From Phycisphaerae bacterium (GTDB taxonomy: Bacteria > Planctomycetota > Phycisphaerae > Phycisphaerales > UBA1924), in contig JAUILU010000002.1 in NCBI GenBank assembly GCA_030432905.1, positions 386,084-450,083 of the forward strand: 64,000 bases of DNA. Direction: 5' to 3'. The number at the start of each line of letters is the position of its first letter. Position 1 is the stretch's first letter. Positions 54,171 through 62,040 of this stretch are shown piece by piece. Under the pieces are notes generated by a model. It worked only from the letters and a program-made list of their open reading frames with translations. It made no database searches and was not told the DNA's origin. The translations under genes were made by a program, and so were the position numbers.

Positions 54171-54691
54171 GGGAGCTCCTTGTAGAGTACTTGGATTGTG
54201 CCCGTAATCGAATCGCTGTCCCATGCGATGTGTAGCCCATTCTCGGCAATCACATCGAAAGTCTCGCCAGCTGTGTTGATCGATGTACTTACGAAGACCG
54301 AATTGACTTGTGCGACGACATCGCCAGATGGGTTTCCGCCGCGGACTTCCATCGAGCCCGGCCCGTCAAACGCGGTGAGGTACGATGAATAGGCTATGAG
54401 CTTGTGCACGAGTGTCGGACCATCGGTGATTTGGATTGAGCTGAGTTGGTCGGCGCCCACTTGGACATGAAGTGACTGCCACGGGCCCTGGGTCAATTCG
54501 TTCATCGCGGATTTCGTTGCGATATCGTCGAGTGCCATCTCGATACTTGCCAGAGATGGCTGGGTATCTGTCACAGGCCCCGCCGGCGGATCGATGCCAT
54601 CAGGCTGTGCAAAGCCGAGCGCCGCGACCAAGCCGAGCGTGGCCGCGGCAGAGAACCCCGCGGTTAAAATGAATTGCTTCTTGTGTTTCAA
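54167..54691 (-). CDS. Small secreted protein, first of three tandem paralogues
   Basis: 174 residues. The start is TTG at 54691, decided by AAGGAGG 7 bases upstream. The signal MKHKKQFILTAGFSAAATLG precedes VAALGFAQPDGIDPPAGPV and DTQPSLASIEMALDDI, then a beta domain (VHKLIAYSSYLTAFDGPGSM) ending VLYKELP. The promoter of the operon must lie in the AT-rich 54692-54813 stretch upstream. The common block GFAQPDGI[DE]PPAG is shared by all three. Role unknown; surface assembly with the dockerin protein is a guess from co-expression. Confidence 0.67.
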   Translation of the reverse strand: MKHKKQFILTAGFSAAATLGLVAALGFAQPDGIDPPAGPVTDTQPSLASIEMALDDIATKSAMNELTQGPWQSLHVQVGADQLSSIQITDGPTLVHKLIAYSSYLTAFDGPGSMEVRGGNPSGDVVAQVNSVFVSTSINTAGETFDVIAENGLHIAWDSDSITGTIQVLYKELP

Positions 54692-54813
54692 GATGAAGCC
54701 TCCTTCGACTGGAAGCTACACCGTGCGCGCAGGGCCGTTCAATCACCCAAACCGGTATCTGGGTAATAAAATTCAATTAACAGACAAAGTACTCAATATA
54801 GAGTCTGTGTGAC

Positions 54814-55707
54814 TCAATCCAGAGCCGCGGCACCCGAGATGATTTCGGTCAGCTCCGTCGTGATCTGGGCCTGGCGGGCGCGGTTGTAGATCCGCGTCAG
54901 GTCCTTGCCCATGCTGCCCGCGTTGTCGGTCGCGGCCTTCATCGCCACCATCCGTGCAACGTGCTCGGACACGATCGCGTCGTTGAACGCCTGGAACAGC
55001 GAAGCCTTGACCGTGCTCGGCAGGAGCTCTGCGAGAAGCTCGGGGGCGGCTGGGCTGAACTCGTACTGAAGAGCCGTGCCCGACGCGTCGGGGGTCGATC
55101 CATCTTCACCGGCTGACGGGGGCTTGAGAGGCAAGAGGTTCAGAACCTCTGGCGTCTGCTTGCCGGTGGAGATGAACCGCATGTAAATCACGCGGACGGC
55201 TGTGACCTCGCCCGCGATGAACATGTCCATGTACTTCTCGGCAAGACGCTCGACCTGCGCGAACGTCGGGGTGTCGCCGAAGCTGTAGGTCTCGGCGACC
55301 GGGATGCCGCTGAACTTGAGGAACCCCTCGCCCTTCTTGCCGACGAGATCGATCCTGCCGTTCTTGGCGTCGGGGGTGCGCTTGAAGTGGTTGGTCGCGG
55401 TGCGGAGGATGGAGCCGTTGTAAGGCCCGCAGAGTCCGCGGTCGCTTGTGAGCAGGAGCGTGAGTTCCTTGGCGCCGTCTTCGAAGCCGCCGTCGGGACC
55501 GTTGATGAGCGGGTGCTCGAGGTTGCCGGCGGTCTGGGCGAGTTCGGTCACGAGGTCAAAGACGCCCTCGGTGTAAGGCTTGGTCGCGGTGGCGCGCAGC
55601 TGAGCCTTGGCGAACTTGCTGGTCGCGATCATCTGCATCGTGCGGGTGATCCGCTTGATGTTGCCGACCGCCTTGATGCGCTTCTTGATTTCACGTGTTT
55701 TGCCCAT
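54814..55707 (-). CDS. atpG: ATP synthase F1 subunit gamma
   Basis: 297 residues. The start GKTREIKKRIKAVGNIKRIT and RTMQMIATSKFAKAQ are the signature N-terminal helix, LTSDRGLCGPYNG the conserved middle, and ATDNAGSMGKDLTRIYNRAR with QAQITTELTEIISGAAAL the C-terminal coiled coil. It is the central rotor stalk. There is an extra loop near residues 205-220 (GEDGSTPDASGTA). No atpA, atpD or atpH is adjacent: upstream is a small basic gene and an MBL-fold gene. Confidence 0.92.
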   Translation of the reverse strand: MGKTREIKKRIKAVGNIKRITRTMQMIATSKFAKAQLRATATKPYTEGVFDLVTELAQTAGNLEHPLINGPDGGFEDGAKELTLLLTSDRGLCGPYNGSILRTATNHFKRTPDAKNGRIDLVGKKGEGFLKFSGIPVAETYSFGDTPTFAQVERLAEKYMDMFIAGEVTAVRVIYMRFISTGKQTPEVLNLLPLKPPSAGEDGSTPDASGTALQYEFSPAAPELLAELLPSTVKASLFQAFNDAIVSEHVARMVAMKAATDNAGSMGKDLTRIYNRARQAQITTELTEIISGAAALD

Positions 55708-55738
55708 AGGGCCAATAGTAGCCCCGGAACGGGCGAAG

Positions 55739-55912
55739 TCAGCGCCTCGGCAGGTTCTGGCGGACAGTTGCCTTGGCTCTGGACCAGGACTTGTCCGAGG
55801 GCTTGGGGTGGCCCCCGGCGCCGGTGCCGTTGTCGGGCAGACGCATCGGGAACGCGAAGCTCAGGCCCGAGGCTGGTGCTGGGTGGGAACGGGGTGCCTT
55901 TCGCTGACTCAT
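55739..55912 (-). CDS. Small basic protein, function unknown
   Basis: 57 residues (MSQRKAPRSHPAPASGLSFA, then FPMRLPDNGTGAGGHPKPSD and a basic tail). The ribosome site GGAGGAG lies 7 bases before ATG 55912, which is what makes this short frame credible; there are no recognisable motifs. The protein is rich in Arg, Lys, Pro and Ser. It lies 31 bases upstream of atpG on the same strand and could share its transcript. It may be a non-coding leader instead. Confidence 0.5.
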   Translation of the reverse strand: MSQRKAPRSHPAPASGLSFAFPMRLPDNGTGAGGHPKPSDKSWSRAKATVRQNLPRR

Positions 55913-56098
55913 GCCTGATCTCCTCCGGGTCGCCCAAGTGCCGGCGACAAACACCAGCAGGCCACAGATCTCGGCTCGTGCTAGCCGATCGGCCCCTGCG
56001 GGACCCAAGAAGACATCCGAAAAATGGGGGGAATCCACGACACCCAGCACAGACCCTACAGACCGGCGTCGGCATTGGGTGTGTGTTTGGTGCGGTGC

Positions 56099-56914
56099 TC
56101 AGCCGAGCGTCTGGCCGTCGTAGGCGAGGCGGATCGAGTCTGGCAGCAATTCGTTGGTCTCTTCGTGACCCAGCTCGTGGCTCATGTGTACGAAATAGGT
56201 CCGCTCGGCCGCCACGCGCTCGGCGACACCGACCGCCTGATCGAGCGTGAAGTGGGTCGCGTGCTTTCGGGGCCTGAGCGCGTCGAGCACCAGTGTGCCC
56301 AGTCCGTCCAGCTTCGCCCAGGACTCCGTCGGGATGCCCGAGACGTCCGTGCAGTACGCCAGCGGCAACCACCCGGGCGCACTCAGGCTCGACGTGGACT
56401 CGATCCGGAACCCGAATATTGGCAGCCTGCCGTGGAGCAGGTCGATCGGCGTGAACCGAAGCCCGAAGAGGTCGATCGGGTGCTCGCCGGTGATCTCGTG
56501 GGCGATGAGCGAGGCGACGAAGCTCTGCTGAACGTTCTTGCTCGGCTCGAAGATGTGCTGGTAGACCCGCCTGAGGTGTTCGAGGGTGTGGGCGTTGGCG
56601 TAGATGTCGATGGGCTTGCCCATGACGATGTTGAACCGGCGGACCTCGTCGAGGCCGAATGTGTGATCGACGTGGTTGTGCGTGAACAGGATCGCGTCGA
56701 GGCGTTTCAGCCCAGCGTTCAAGACCTGCTGCCGAAGGTCGGGCCCCGCGTCGATTAGGACCGCCCGGTCCTGCCCTGCTGGGTCGGTCCATTCGATTAG
56801 GCCGCTCGTGCGGTAGCGTTTGTCGCGTGGGTCGCTGGACGTGCAGACCTCGCATTCGCACCCGATGGTGGGAATGCCAGCGCTGGTGCCGGTGCCTAGG
56901 AACGTAAAGCGCAT
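56099..56914 (-). CDS. MBL-fold metal-dependent hydrolase (PhnP-like)
   Basis: 271 residues. Begins FLGTGTSAGIPTIGCECEVC; metal site THNHVDHTFGLDEV; then YCTDVSGIP, LDALRPRKHATHF and FVHMSHELGHE. This is the PhnP / phosphodiesterase-like branch, with HxHxDH typical of it; the early GCxCxxC could bind an extra zinc as in PhnP. A cyclic phosphate or phosphodiester substrate is likely. The second MBL gene lies 9 bases upstream on the same strand. Confidence 0.82.
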   Translation of the reverse strand: MRFTFLGTGTSAGIPTIGCECEVCTSSDPRDKRYRTSGLIEWTDPAGQDRAVLIDAGPDLRQQVLNAGLKRLDAILFTHNHVDHTFGLDEVRRFNIVMGKPIDIYANAHTLEHLRRVYQHIFEPSKNVQQSFVASLIAHEITGEHPIDLFGLRFTPIDLLHGRLPIFGFRIESTSSLSAPGWLPLAYCTDVSGIPTESWAKLDGLGTLVLDALRPRKHATHFTLDQAVGVAERVAAERTYFVHMSHELGHEETNELLPDSIRLAYDGQTLG

Positions 56915-56923
56915 CGGGTGACG

Positions 56924-57616
56924 TTAGACCGAGAGCGTCTCTCCGGGTTTGAGTGCTCTGACATCGATGCCCTTTGGCGCAAAGTCGTTGATGTCAATCT
57001 CAATCGGCGGCCAGGTGTTGTAGTGGCAGGGGATCGCGGTTTTGGCGCCGACCCATTCCGCCGCCAGCGTGGCGTGCTTGGGTCCCATTGTGTATCGATC
57101 GCCCACGGGCAGGATCGCAATGTCGGGCTTGTAGAGTTCGCCGATGAGTTTCATGTCGCTGAACAGCGCGGTATCGCCCGCGTGGTAGATGGTGGTGTCC
57201 GCGATCCGGACGACAAGCCCGCAGGGGTTGCCCATGTAGAAGCCGGGCGAGACCGAGTCGAGGCTGGACGAGTGGATGGCGTATGTGAACTCGACGCGTC
57301 CGAAGCTGGTGGGCACGCCGCCGCCCGGGTTGCCGGGGTTGAGGTCGGCGATCTTGTGCTCCGAGCCGAGCCACTCTGAGATCTCGTGATTGGCGATGAC
57401 CTGCGCCCCGGTGCGTTTGGCGATCGCGGGCGTGTCGCCGAGGTGGTCGCCGTGGGCGTGTGTGAGCAGGATGTGCGTCGGGTTCAGGTCGTCCGCCTTG
57501 ATGCCCGCGGCCTCGGCTGAGGGGTTCCCGGTCAGAAACGGGTCGATCGCGACCCGGAAGTCGCCCGATTCGAACATGAACGCGGAATGCCCAAGAAAGC
57601 GGATCGTGACTGGCAT
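56924..57616 (-). CDS. UPF0173-type MBL-fold metal-dependent hydrolase
   Basis: 230 residues from ATG 57616, with GAAGGAGACC just upstream. Pattern: TIRFLGHSAFMFESGDFRVA, IDPFLTGNP, THAHGDHLGDTPAIAKRTG, HAGDTALFSDMKLIGELYKP, LPVGDRYTMGPKHA and PCHYNTWPPIE. These are the hallmarks of the UPF0173/UlaG-like hydrolases; the activity is unknown. It lies 9 bases before the PhnP-like gene, so the two form an operon. A hairpin at 57672 lies in its leader. Confidence 0.85.
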   Translation of the reverse strand: MPVTIRFLGHSAFMFESGDFRVAIDPFLTGNPSAEAAGIKADDLNPTHILLTHAHGDHLGDTPAIAKRTGAQVIANHEISEWLGSEHKIADLNPGNPGGGVPTSFGRVEFTYAIHSSSLDSVSPGFYMGNPCGLVVRIADTTIYHAGDTALFSDMKLIGELYKPDIAILPVGDRYTMGPKHATLAAEWVGAKTAIPCHYNTWPPIEIDINDFAPKGIDVRALKPGETLSV

Positions 57617-57671
57617 GGGTGGTCTCCTTCGCGGCTGCGGTGCAGAAGTGGCCCATCCTAGCGCAAGACAA

Positions 57672-57699
57672 CGGGACACCTTTACACAAAGGCGTCCCG
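57672..57699 (-). other. Hairpin in the leader of the MBL operon
   Basis: CGGGACACCTTT, loop ACAC, AAAGGCGTCCCG: 12-base arms with one A-C mismatch. No T-run follows on either strand, so it is unlikely to be a terminator. It lies 56 bases before the start of the gene at 56924, in the probable 5' leader. It could stabilise the message or act as a regulatory site. The remainder of 57617-57841 holds nothing recognised. Confidence 0.4.
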
Positions 57700-57841
57700 C
57701 TGCATTGGAGTGGTGTGGTTGTCGGCTGCCCGGGCGCAGTCATGGCGTGCATCGGTAGCCCACGCCAACGTCTTGAGATGGTTGCTTCTCGGGCTTGCCA
57801 GCCAGGGCCGGTCGCGCCGGGTCTTCCCTCGCCTCGGGGGT

Positions 57842-58432
57842 TTAGTACACGCGGAACACGACCGGCAGGAACTGGTGCGTGTGGGCCCACTCGATCGTGT
57901 GAGCGCAGAGAAAGACCGCGAAAATCATCCAGGACTCCATGATCGCCTTCGAGAAAACCGGGGGGGAGACCGCGAAGCTATCGGCGTGGGAGTGCCGCCA
58001 GGGAGCGGGGATGAACCTCGGCACTCGCTCTTTGTACTCGGCGAAGCTCTCGCCGAAGATGCCCGCGAGCTTGCGTTCTTCTTTCAGGATCGTGGGCCAG
58101 TGCGTCAGGAAGAAGACCGCCGCCAGCGCCCCCGCGAGATAGAGCGACTCGAACGCCAGCCCCGCGCCGACAAACCCGAGGAAACTGAAGAAGTAGAGCG
58201 GGTTGCGCATGATGGAGTAGGGGCCGTCGGTGACGAGCTCCTTGCTCTTTTTACCGGAGATGTACGCAGCCGACCAGATCCGACCGAGGGCGGCGATGCC
58301 CAGAAGCGTAAAGCCCGAGATCTCGAGCACGAGGTCGGCGACCGATTCCTCGGAGTAAGCGTGGTGCGAAACAAACGCCGTCGCGACAACGCCCCCGGTG
58401 AGAACCTTGGCGAACATGAGGCGCTTGCGCAT
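57842..58432 (-). CDS. Isoprenylcysteine/phospholipid methyltransferase-like membrane protein
   Basis: 196 residues from ATG 58432. Several membrane helices; the SAM-binding signature is TDGPYSIMRNPLYFFSFLGF with a following conserved helix and LKEERKLAGIFGESFAEYK (the RxPxY and EE pattern of ICMT/PEMT proteins). It methylates a membrane-embedded or lipid substrate. The last helix region is FSKAIMESWMIFAVFLCAHT. The substrate is not identifiable. Confidence 0.78.
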   Translation of the reverse strand: MRKRLMFAKVLTGGVVATAFVSHHAYSEESVADLVLEISGFTLLGIAALGRIWSAAYISGKKSKELVTDGPYSIMRNPLYFFSFLGFVGAGLAFESLYLAGALAAVFFLTHWPTILKEERKLAGIFGESFAEYKERVPRFIPAPWRHSHADSFAVSPPVFSKAIMESWMIFAVFLCAHTIEWAHTHQFLPVVFRVY

Positions 58433-58558
58433 GGTGTGACAGCTCCGTGTAGTGGTCGGCTGGCGCAGTGTACAGAACCAACGCAACGCCGGCGTGCGGA
58501 TTGCGTGAATTGCGCTGGGTGATTTGTAGTACGGCTTTGCGCGTCCGGGTGTCGCGAC

Positions 58559-59626
58559 TTACCCGATCTGCTCGGCCTTGAGTTCCCGGTTCATCAGCCT
58601 AGTGATCGCGATGAGCGGGTCTTCGTTGTCAAAGAGCACCGCGTGGACCGCTTGGGCGATGGGCATCTCGACGCGGTACTTGGCCGCCAGCGCGATGACC
58701 GCGCGCGAGGTCGCCACGCCTTCAACAACAAACGGCGTCCGCTTGAGGTAGTCGTCGATCGATTCGCCCTTGCCCAGCGCCTCGCCGCAGGAACGGTTCC
58801 GGCCCTCGGGGCTGAAGCACGTCGTGGCAAGGTCGCCCACGCCCGCGACGCCGAAGAAGGTCTCTCGGCTCGCGCCCATCGCTGTACCGAGCCTTGCGAT
58901 CTCGGCCAGACCCCGGGCCAGCAGCGCGCTCTTGGCGTTGGCGCCAGCCTGAAGCCCGTCGAGGATGCCCGCCGCGATGGCGATGACGTTCTTCGTCGCG
59001 CCCGCCAGCTCGACCCCGAGCAGGTCGTCGTTGGTGTAGACCCTGAGCCAGCTCGTGTTGAACAGGCGCTGGAGCGCTTGGGCGAAAGAGCCGTCGTCCG
59101 TGGCGTGGTCGGTCGAGGCGACCATCGTCGCGGGCAGGCAGCGGGCCAGCTCGGCGGCGATCGTCGGGCCGGAAAGGCACCCCAGCGGCCTAGCCGCGGC
59201 GTCGGGGTCGTCCGCAAGTGCCTCGGCGATCACTTGTGTGGGCCTGAGCAGGCTCTCGACCTCGATGCCCTTGGCGACGCTCACAAAGCCGCAACTCGGC
59301 GAGACCAGGGGCTTGGTGACCCCGACCACCTCGCGCAGGCTCTGGGCGGGAACCGCGCAAACCACGATGTCGGCGTCCGTTAGAGCGTCTTCGAGCTTCA
59401 GGCACACCCGGACAGTCTCGTCGAGCAAGAAGCCGTCGAGTCGGCTCGATCGACGAGTCTGGGCAACGGCTCCGACTTCATCGGGCGCGTGCCCCCACAT
59501 CCGGACATCGACCGCCTTGCGAGTGCCGTCCTGCCCCGGATCGACGCCCGCGAGCATGTTGGCGCACACAAGGCCCATCTGGCCCACGCCGAGGATGGCG
59601 ACTTTGGTTGTGGTTTGGTCGGTCAT
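58559..59626 (-). CDS. gpsA: Glycerol-3-phosphate dehydrogenase [NAD(P)+]
   Basis: 355 residues. The nucleotide loop is VAILGVGQMGLVCANMLAG; then SVAKGIE (K in the active site), LSGPTIAAELARCLP, ELAGATKNVIAIAAGI, and GVAGVGDLATTCFSPEGRNR. It makes sn-glycerol 3-phosphate from dihydroxyacetone phosphate for membrane lipids. It is cytoplasmic and monocistronic. Confidence 0.92.
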   Translation of the reverse strand: MTDQTTTKVAILGVGQMGLVCANMLAGVDPGQDGTRKAVDVRMWGHAPDEVGAVAQTRRSSRLDGFLLDETVRVCLKLEDALTDADIVVCAVPAQSLREVVGVTKPLVSPSCGFVSVAKGIEVESLLRPTQVIAEALADDPDAAARPLGCLSGPTIAAELARCLPATMVASTDHATDDGSFAQALQRLFNTSWLRVYTNDDLLGVELAGATKNVIAIAAGILDGLQAGANAKSALLARGLAEIARLGTAMGASRETFFGVAGVGDLATTCFSPEGRNRSCGEALGKGESIDDYLKRTPFVVEGVATSRAVIALAAKYRVEMPIAQAVHAVLFDNEDPLIAITRLMNRELKAEQIG

Positions 59627-59793
59627 GCGTGAATGGTGCCTTCCAATTGGTGCCCGAAGCGGGGCAAGGTTCCGGGGTGTGCGAACACGCCTCGGTTTGG
59701 GTGCGTACAGCGCTACGATACCAACCCTACGGCGGAGCCGGGGCGTGAAGTGGTTCGGAGTTTCGAGCCGCGGGTTTACAGAACAGATACGAG

Positions 59794-61890
59794 ATGACCA
59801 CAGGCTCGGATCAGAGCCGACAGGGGCCGACCAGCATGTCGCAGATGCAAACAGCCGACCCGGCAGAGATCAACGCCGCCAAGACGACCTCTGAAGCGCT
59901 CGAGAGCGCCGCCGCGGAAGTCACGGGCGAACGCAAGGTTCTGCTCAGCCTCGTCGGTGGCACGCTCGTGCTCCTGACGCTCCTGAGCAACGCGTTCGAT
60001 CTCCTGCCGACACTCATCGGCCAGATCCCGGCGCTCGTCGGCGCGGTCATCCTCGCGACGCCTTTGTTCGGCTCGGCGATCGGCGAGATCCGCAAACAGC
60101 AGATCAGCTCGAACACACTCGCGTCGCTGGCGATCCTCGCGGCTCTGATGAGCCAGATGTACGCCGTCGCCGGCTCGCTCGCGTTCATCCTTCTTGTCGC
60201 GGACCAGTTCGTGACGCGCACCGCCCGCGGCGCGCAGCGCGCGATCGAGCAGCTCATCGGGTTGACGCCCGACACCGCGCGGCTCGTTGAAGACGGCTCG
60301 GACCGCGAAGTCCCGCTTTCCGAGATCGCCGTCGGCCAGATCGTCCGCGTCCGCCCCGGTGAGAACCTCCCGGTTGACGGCGTCGTCATCGAGGGCCGAA
60401 GCACGATCAACCAGGCATCGCTGACCGGTGAAGCGGTCCCCGTCGAGGTCGCGGTCAACGACCACGTCTACGCGGGCACGACCAACCTGACCGGCGGCAT
60501 CGACCTACGCGTCACCGAGGTCGGCGAAGAAACCACCATCGGTAAGGTGACCCAGCTCATCGGCGAGGCCGAGAAGTCAAAGACGCCTAAGCAGCTCATC
60601 ATCGAGCAGGTCGCGCAGTTCTTCGTGCCTGTTGTGGTCGCGATCGCCGCGGTGACGTGGTGGGCGATGATCCAGTCCGAAGACCCGGCGACGAAGAAGG
60701 CCGCGGTCTCGACGTTCGTGCAGATCCTGGTTGTGACCTGCCCGACGGCGCTCCTGCTTGCGAGCCCGACGGCGATGGTCGCGGCGTTCGCGTCCGCGGC
60801 GCGACTAGGCATCCTTATCAAGAAGGCGACGCACCTCGAAGCCGCGGCGACGATCGACACGGTCGTTATGGACAAGACGGGCACGATGACCACGGGCGAC
60901 TTCGCGGTCTCCAAGCTCGCGCCCGCCGAGGGCGTGACGGGCGCCGACCTGCTCCGCGCCGCGGTCAACGGCGAGCAGCACTCGAACCACCCGCTCGCCG
61001 AGTCGATTCTCAAGACCGGTCTCGCCGCCAAGGTCGAGCCGGACGGGACACGGGACTACGAGGAAATCCACGGCCGGGGTGTCCGAGCACGCACATCCAT
61101 CGGCGAGCTCTGCGTCGGTCGCGCCACATGGCTCGTCGAGCTCAACCCCGCGATCAAGCCGGAGCTTGACAAGGTCGAGGCGAAGATCGAGGGCATGTCC
61201 GGCGTGCACGTCATGCAGGACGGCAAGTACATGGGCGCGGTCGGGCTCGGCGACACCATTCGCAAGAACACCAAGACCGTCATCGAACGCCTGCGTGAGC
61301 TGGGCGTTCGGCAGATCGCGATGTTCACCGGCGACCGCGTGAGCGTCGCTAAGCGCGTCGGTGTTGCGATCGGTGTTGACGCGATCGAAGCCGAGTGCCT
61401 GCCCGAAGAGAAGCACGAGCAGATCCGCAGGCTGACCGCGTCGGGCGCCAAGACCCTGATGGTCGGTGACGGCATCAACGACGGCCCGTCGCTGGCGGCC
61501 GCCGACCTCGGTGTCGCGATGGGTCTCTCGGGCTCCGACATCGCGGCCAACTCCGCGGGTGTCGCACTGATGAACGACGACCTCTCCCGGGTGCCGTTCC
61601 TTATTGAACTGTCGCGTCGCGCCCGCGCGATCGTGACGCAGAACATCGCCATCGCGATCGTCATGGCGCTCATCGGTCTTGTGCTCGCGACGACCCGTGT
61701 GCTCAGCGAGTCCTATGGCCCGTTCCTCGCGGGTCTGTACCAGTTCGCCACGGGCGTGATCGTCATCGCCAACAGCTTCCGCTTGTTCCGGTTCGGCGAG
61801 CACATCGCCGAGACCGAGGCCGAGCAGGAGCAAGAGGGCATGGTCGTCCGCGAGGGCTCGATCCGGGGTCTCCGCAGCCAGCAGGCCTGA
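59794..61890 (+). CDS. P1B-like P-type ATPase with a CPT motif
   Basis: 698 residues. Actuator TGEAVP (211-216), phosphorylation DKTGT (D360), nucleotide domain SNHPLAE and HGRGV, hinge MVGDGINDGPSLAAADLGVA. The membrane signature reads VVTCPTALLLASP (316-318 CPT), where Cu and Zn pumps have CPC; the final helix has YQFATGVIVIANSFR in place of the HEG-type Zn residues. No N-terminal metal-binding domain is present. It probably exports or imports a transition metal whose identity is open. Start at 59794; a second ATG at 59836 is possible. Confidence 0.85.
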   Translation: MTTGSDQSRQGPTSMSQMQTADPAEINAAKTTSEALESAAAEVTGERKVLLSLVGGTLVLLTLLSNAFDLLPTLIGQIPALVGAVILATPLFGSAIGEIRKQQISSNTLASLAILAALMSQMYAVAGSLAFILLVADQFVTRTARGAQRAIEQLIGLTPDTARLVEDGSDREVPLSEIAVGQIVRVRPGENLPVDGVVIEGRSTINQASLTGEAVPVEVAVNDHVYAGTTNLTGGIDLRVTEVGEETTIGKVTQLIGEAEKSKTPKQLIIEQVAQFFVPVVVAIAAVTWWAMIQSEDPATKKAAVSTFVQILVVTCPTALLLASPTAMVAAFASAARLGILIKKATHLEAAATIDTVVMDKTGTMTTGDFAVSKLAPAEGVTGADLLRAAVNGEQHSNHPLAESILKTGLAAKVEPDGTRDYEEIHGRGVRARTSIGELCVGRATWLVELNPAIKPELDKVEAKIEGMSGVHVMQDGKYMGAVGLGDTIRKNTKTVIERLRELGVRQIAMFTGDRVSVAKRVGVAIGVDAIEAECLPEEKHEQIRRLTASGAKTLMVGDGINDGPSLAAADLGVAMGLSGSDIAANSAGVALMNDDLSRVPFLIELSRRARAIVTQNIAIAIVMALIGLVLATTRVLSESYGPFLAGLYQFATGVIVIANSFRLFRFGEHIAETEAEQEQEGMVVREGSIRGLRSQQA

Positions 61891-62040
61891 AAATCTGTTC
61901 GCCTGAAACCCTGATAAAATGCGGGCATGAGCAGCACAACTTCATTTCTCGACGGATTGGCCTGCAACGCGGGCTCGGCGCATCCCAATGAAGTAACGGG
62001 CGACGATCGGTCCCCGTTTACTCTCCTGGGGCCTTGCACG

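Noticed and set aside
52468-54691. Lower GC of the four-gene secreted operon read as recent transfer
   Set aside because: Surface proteins often have such composition, the dockerin and sorting style match the host group, and no mobile-element marks are present.
57710-58522. Plus-strand frame of 270 codons opposite the methyltransferase-like membrane protein
   Set aside because: The minus-strand frame has membrane helices and the ICMT signature; the plus-strand protein is Arg/Glu-rich with no motif.
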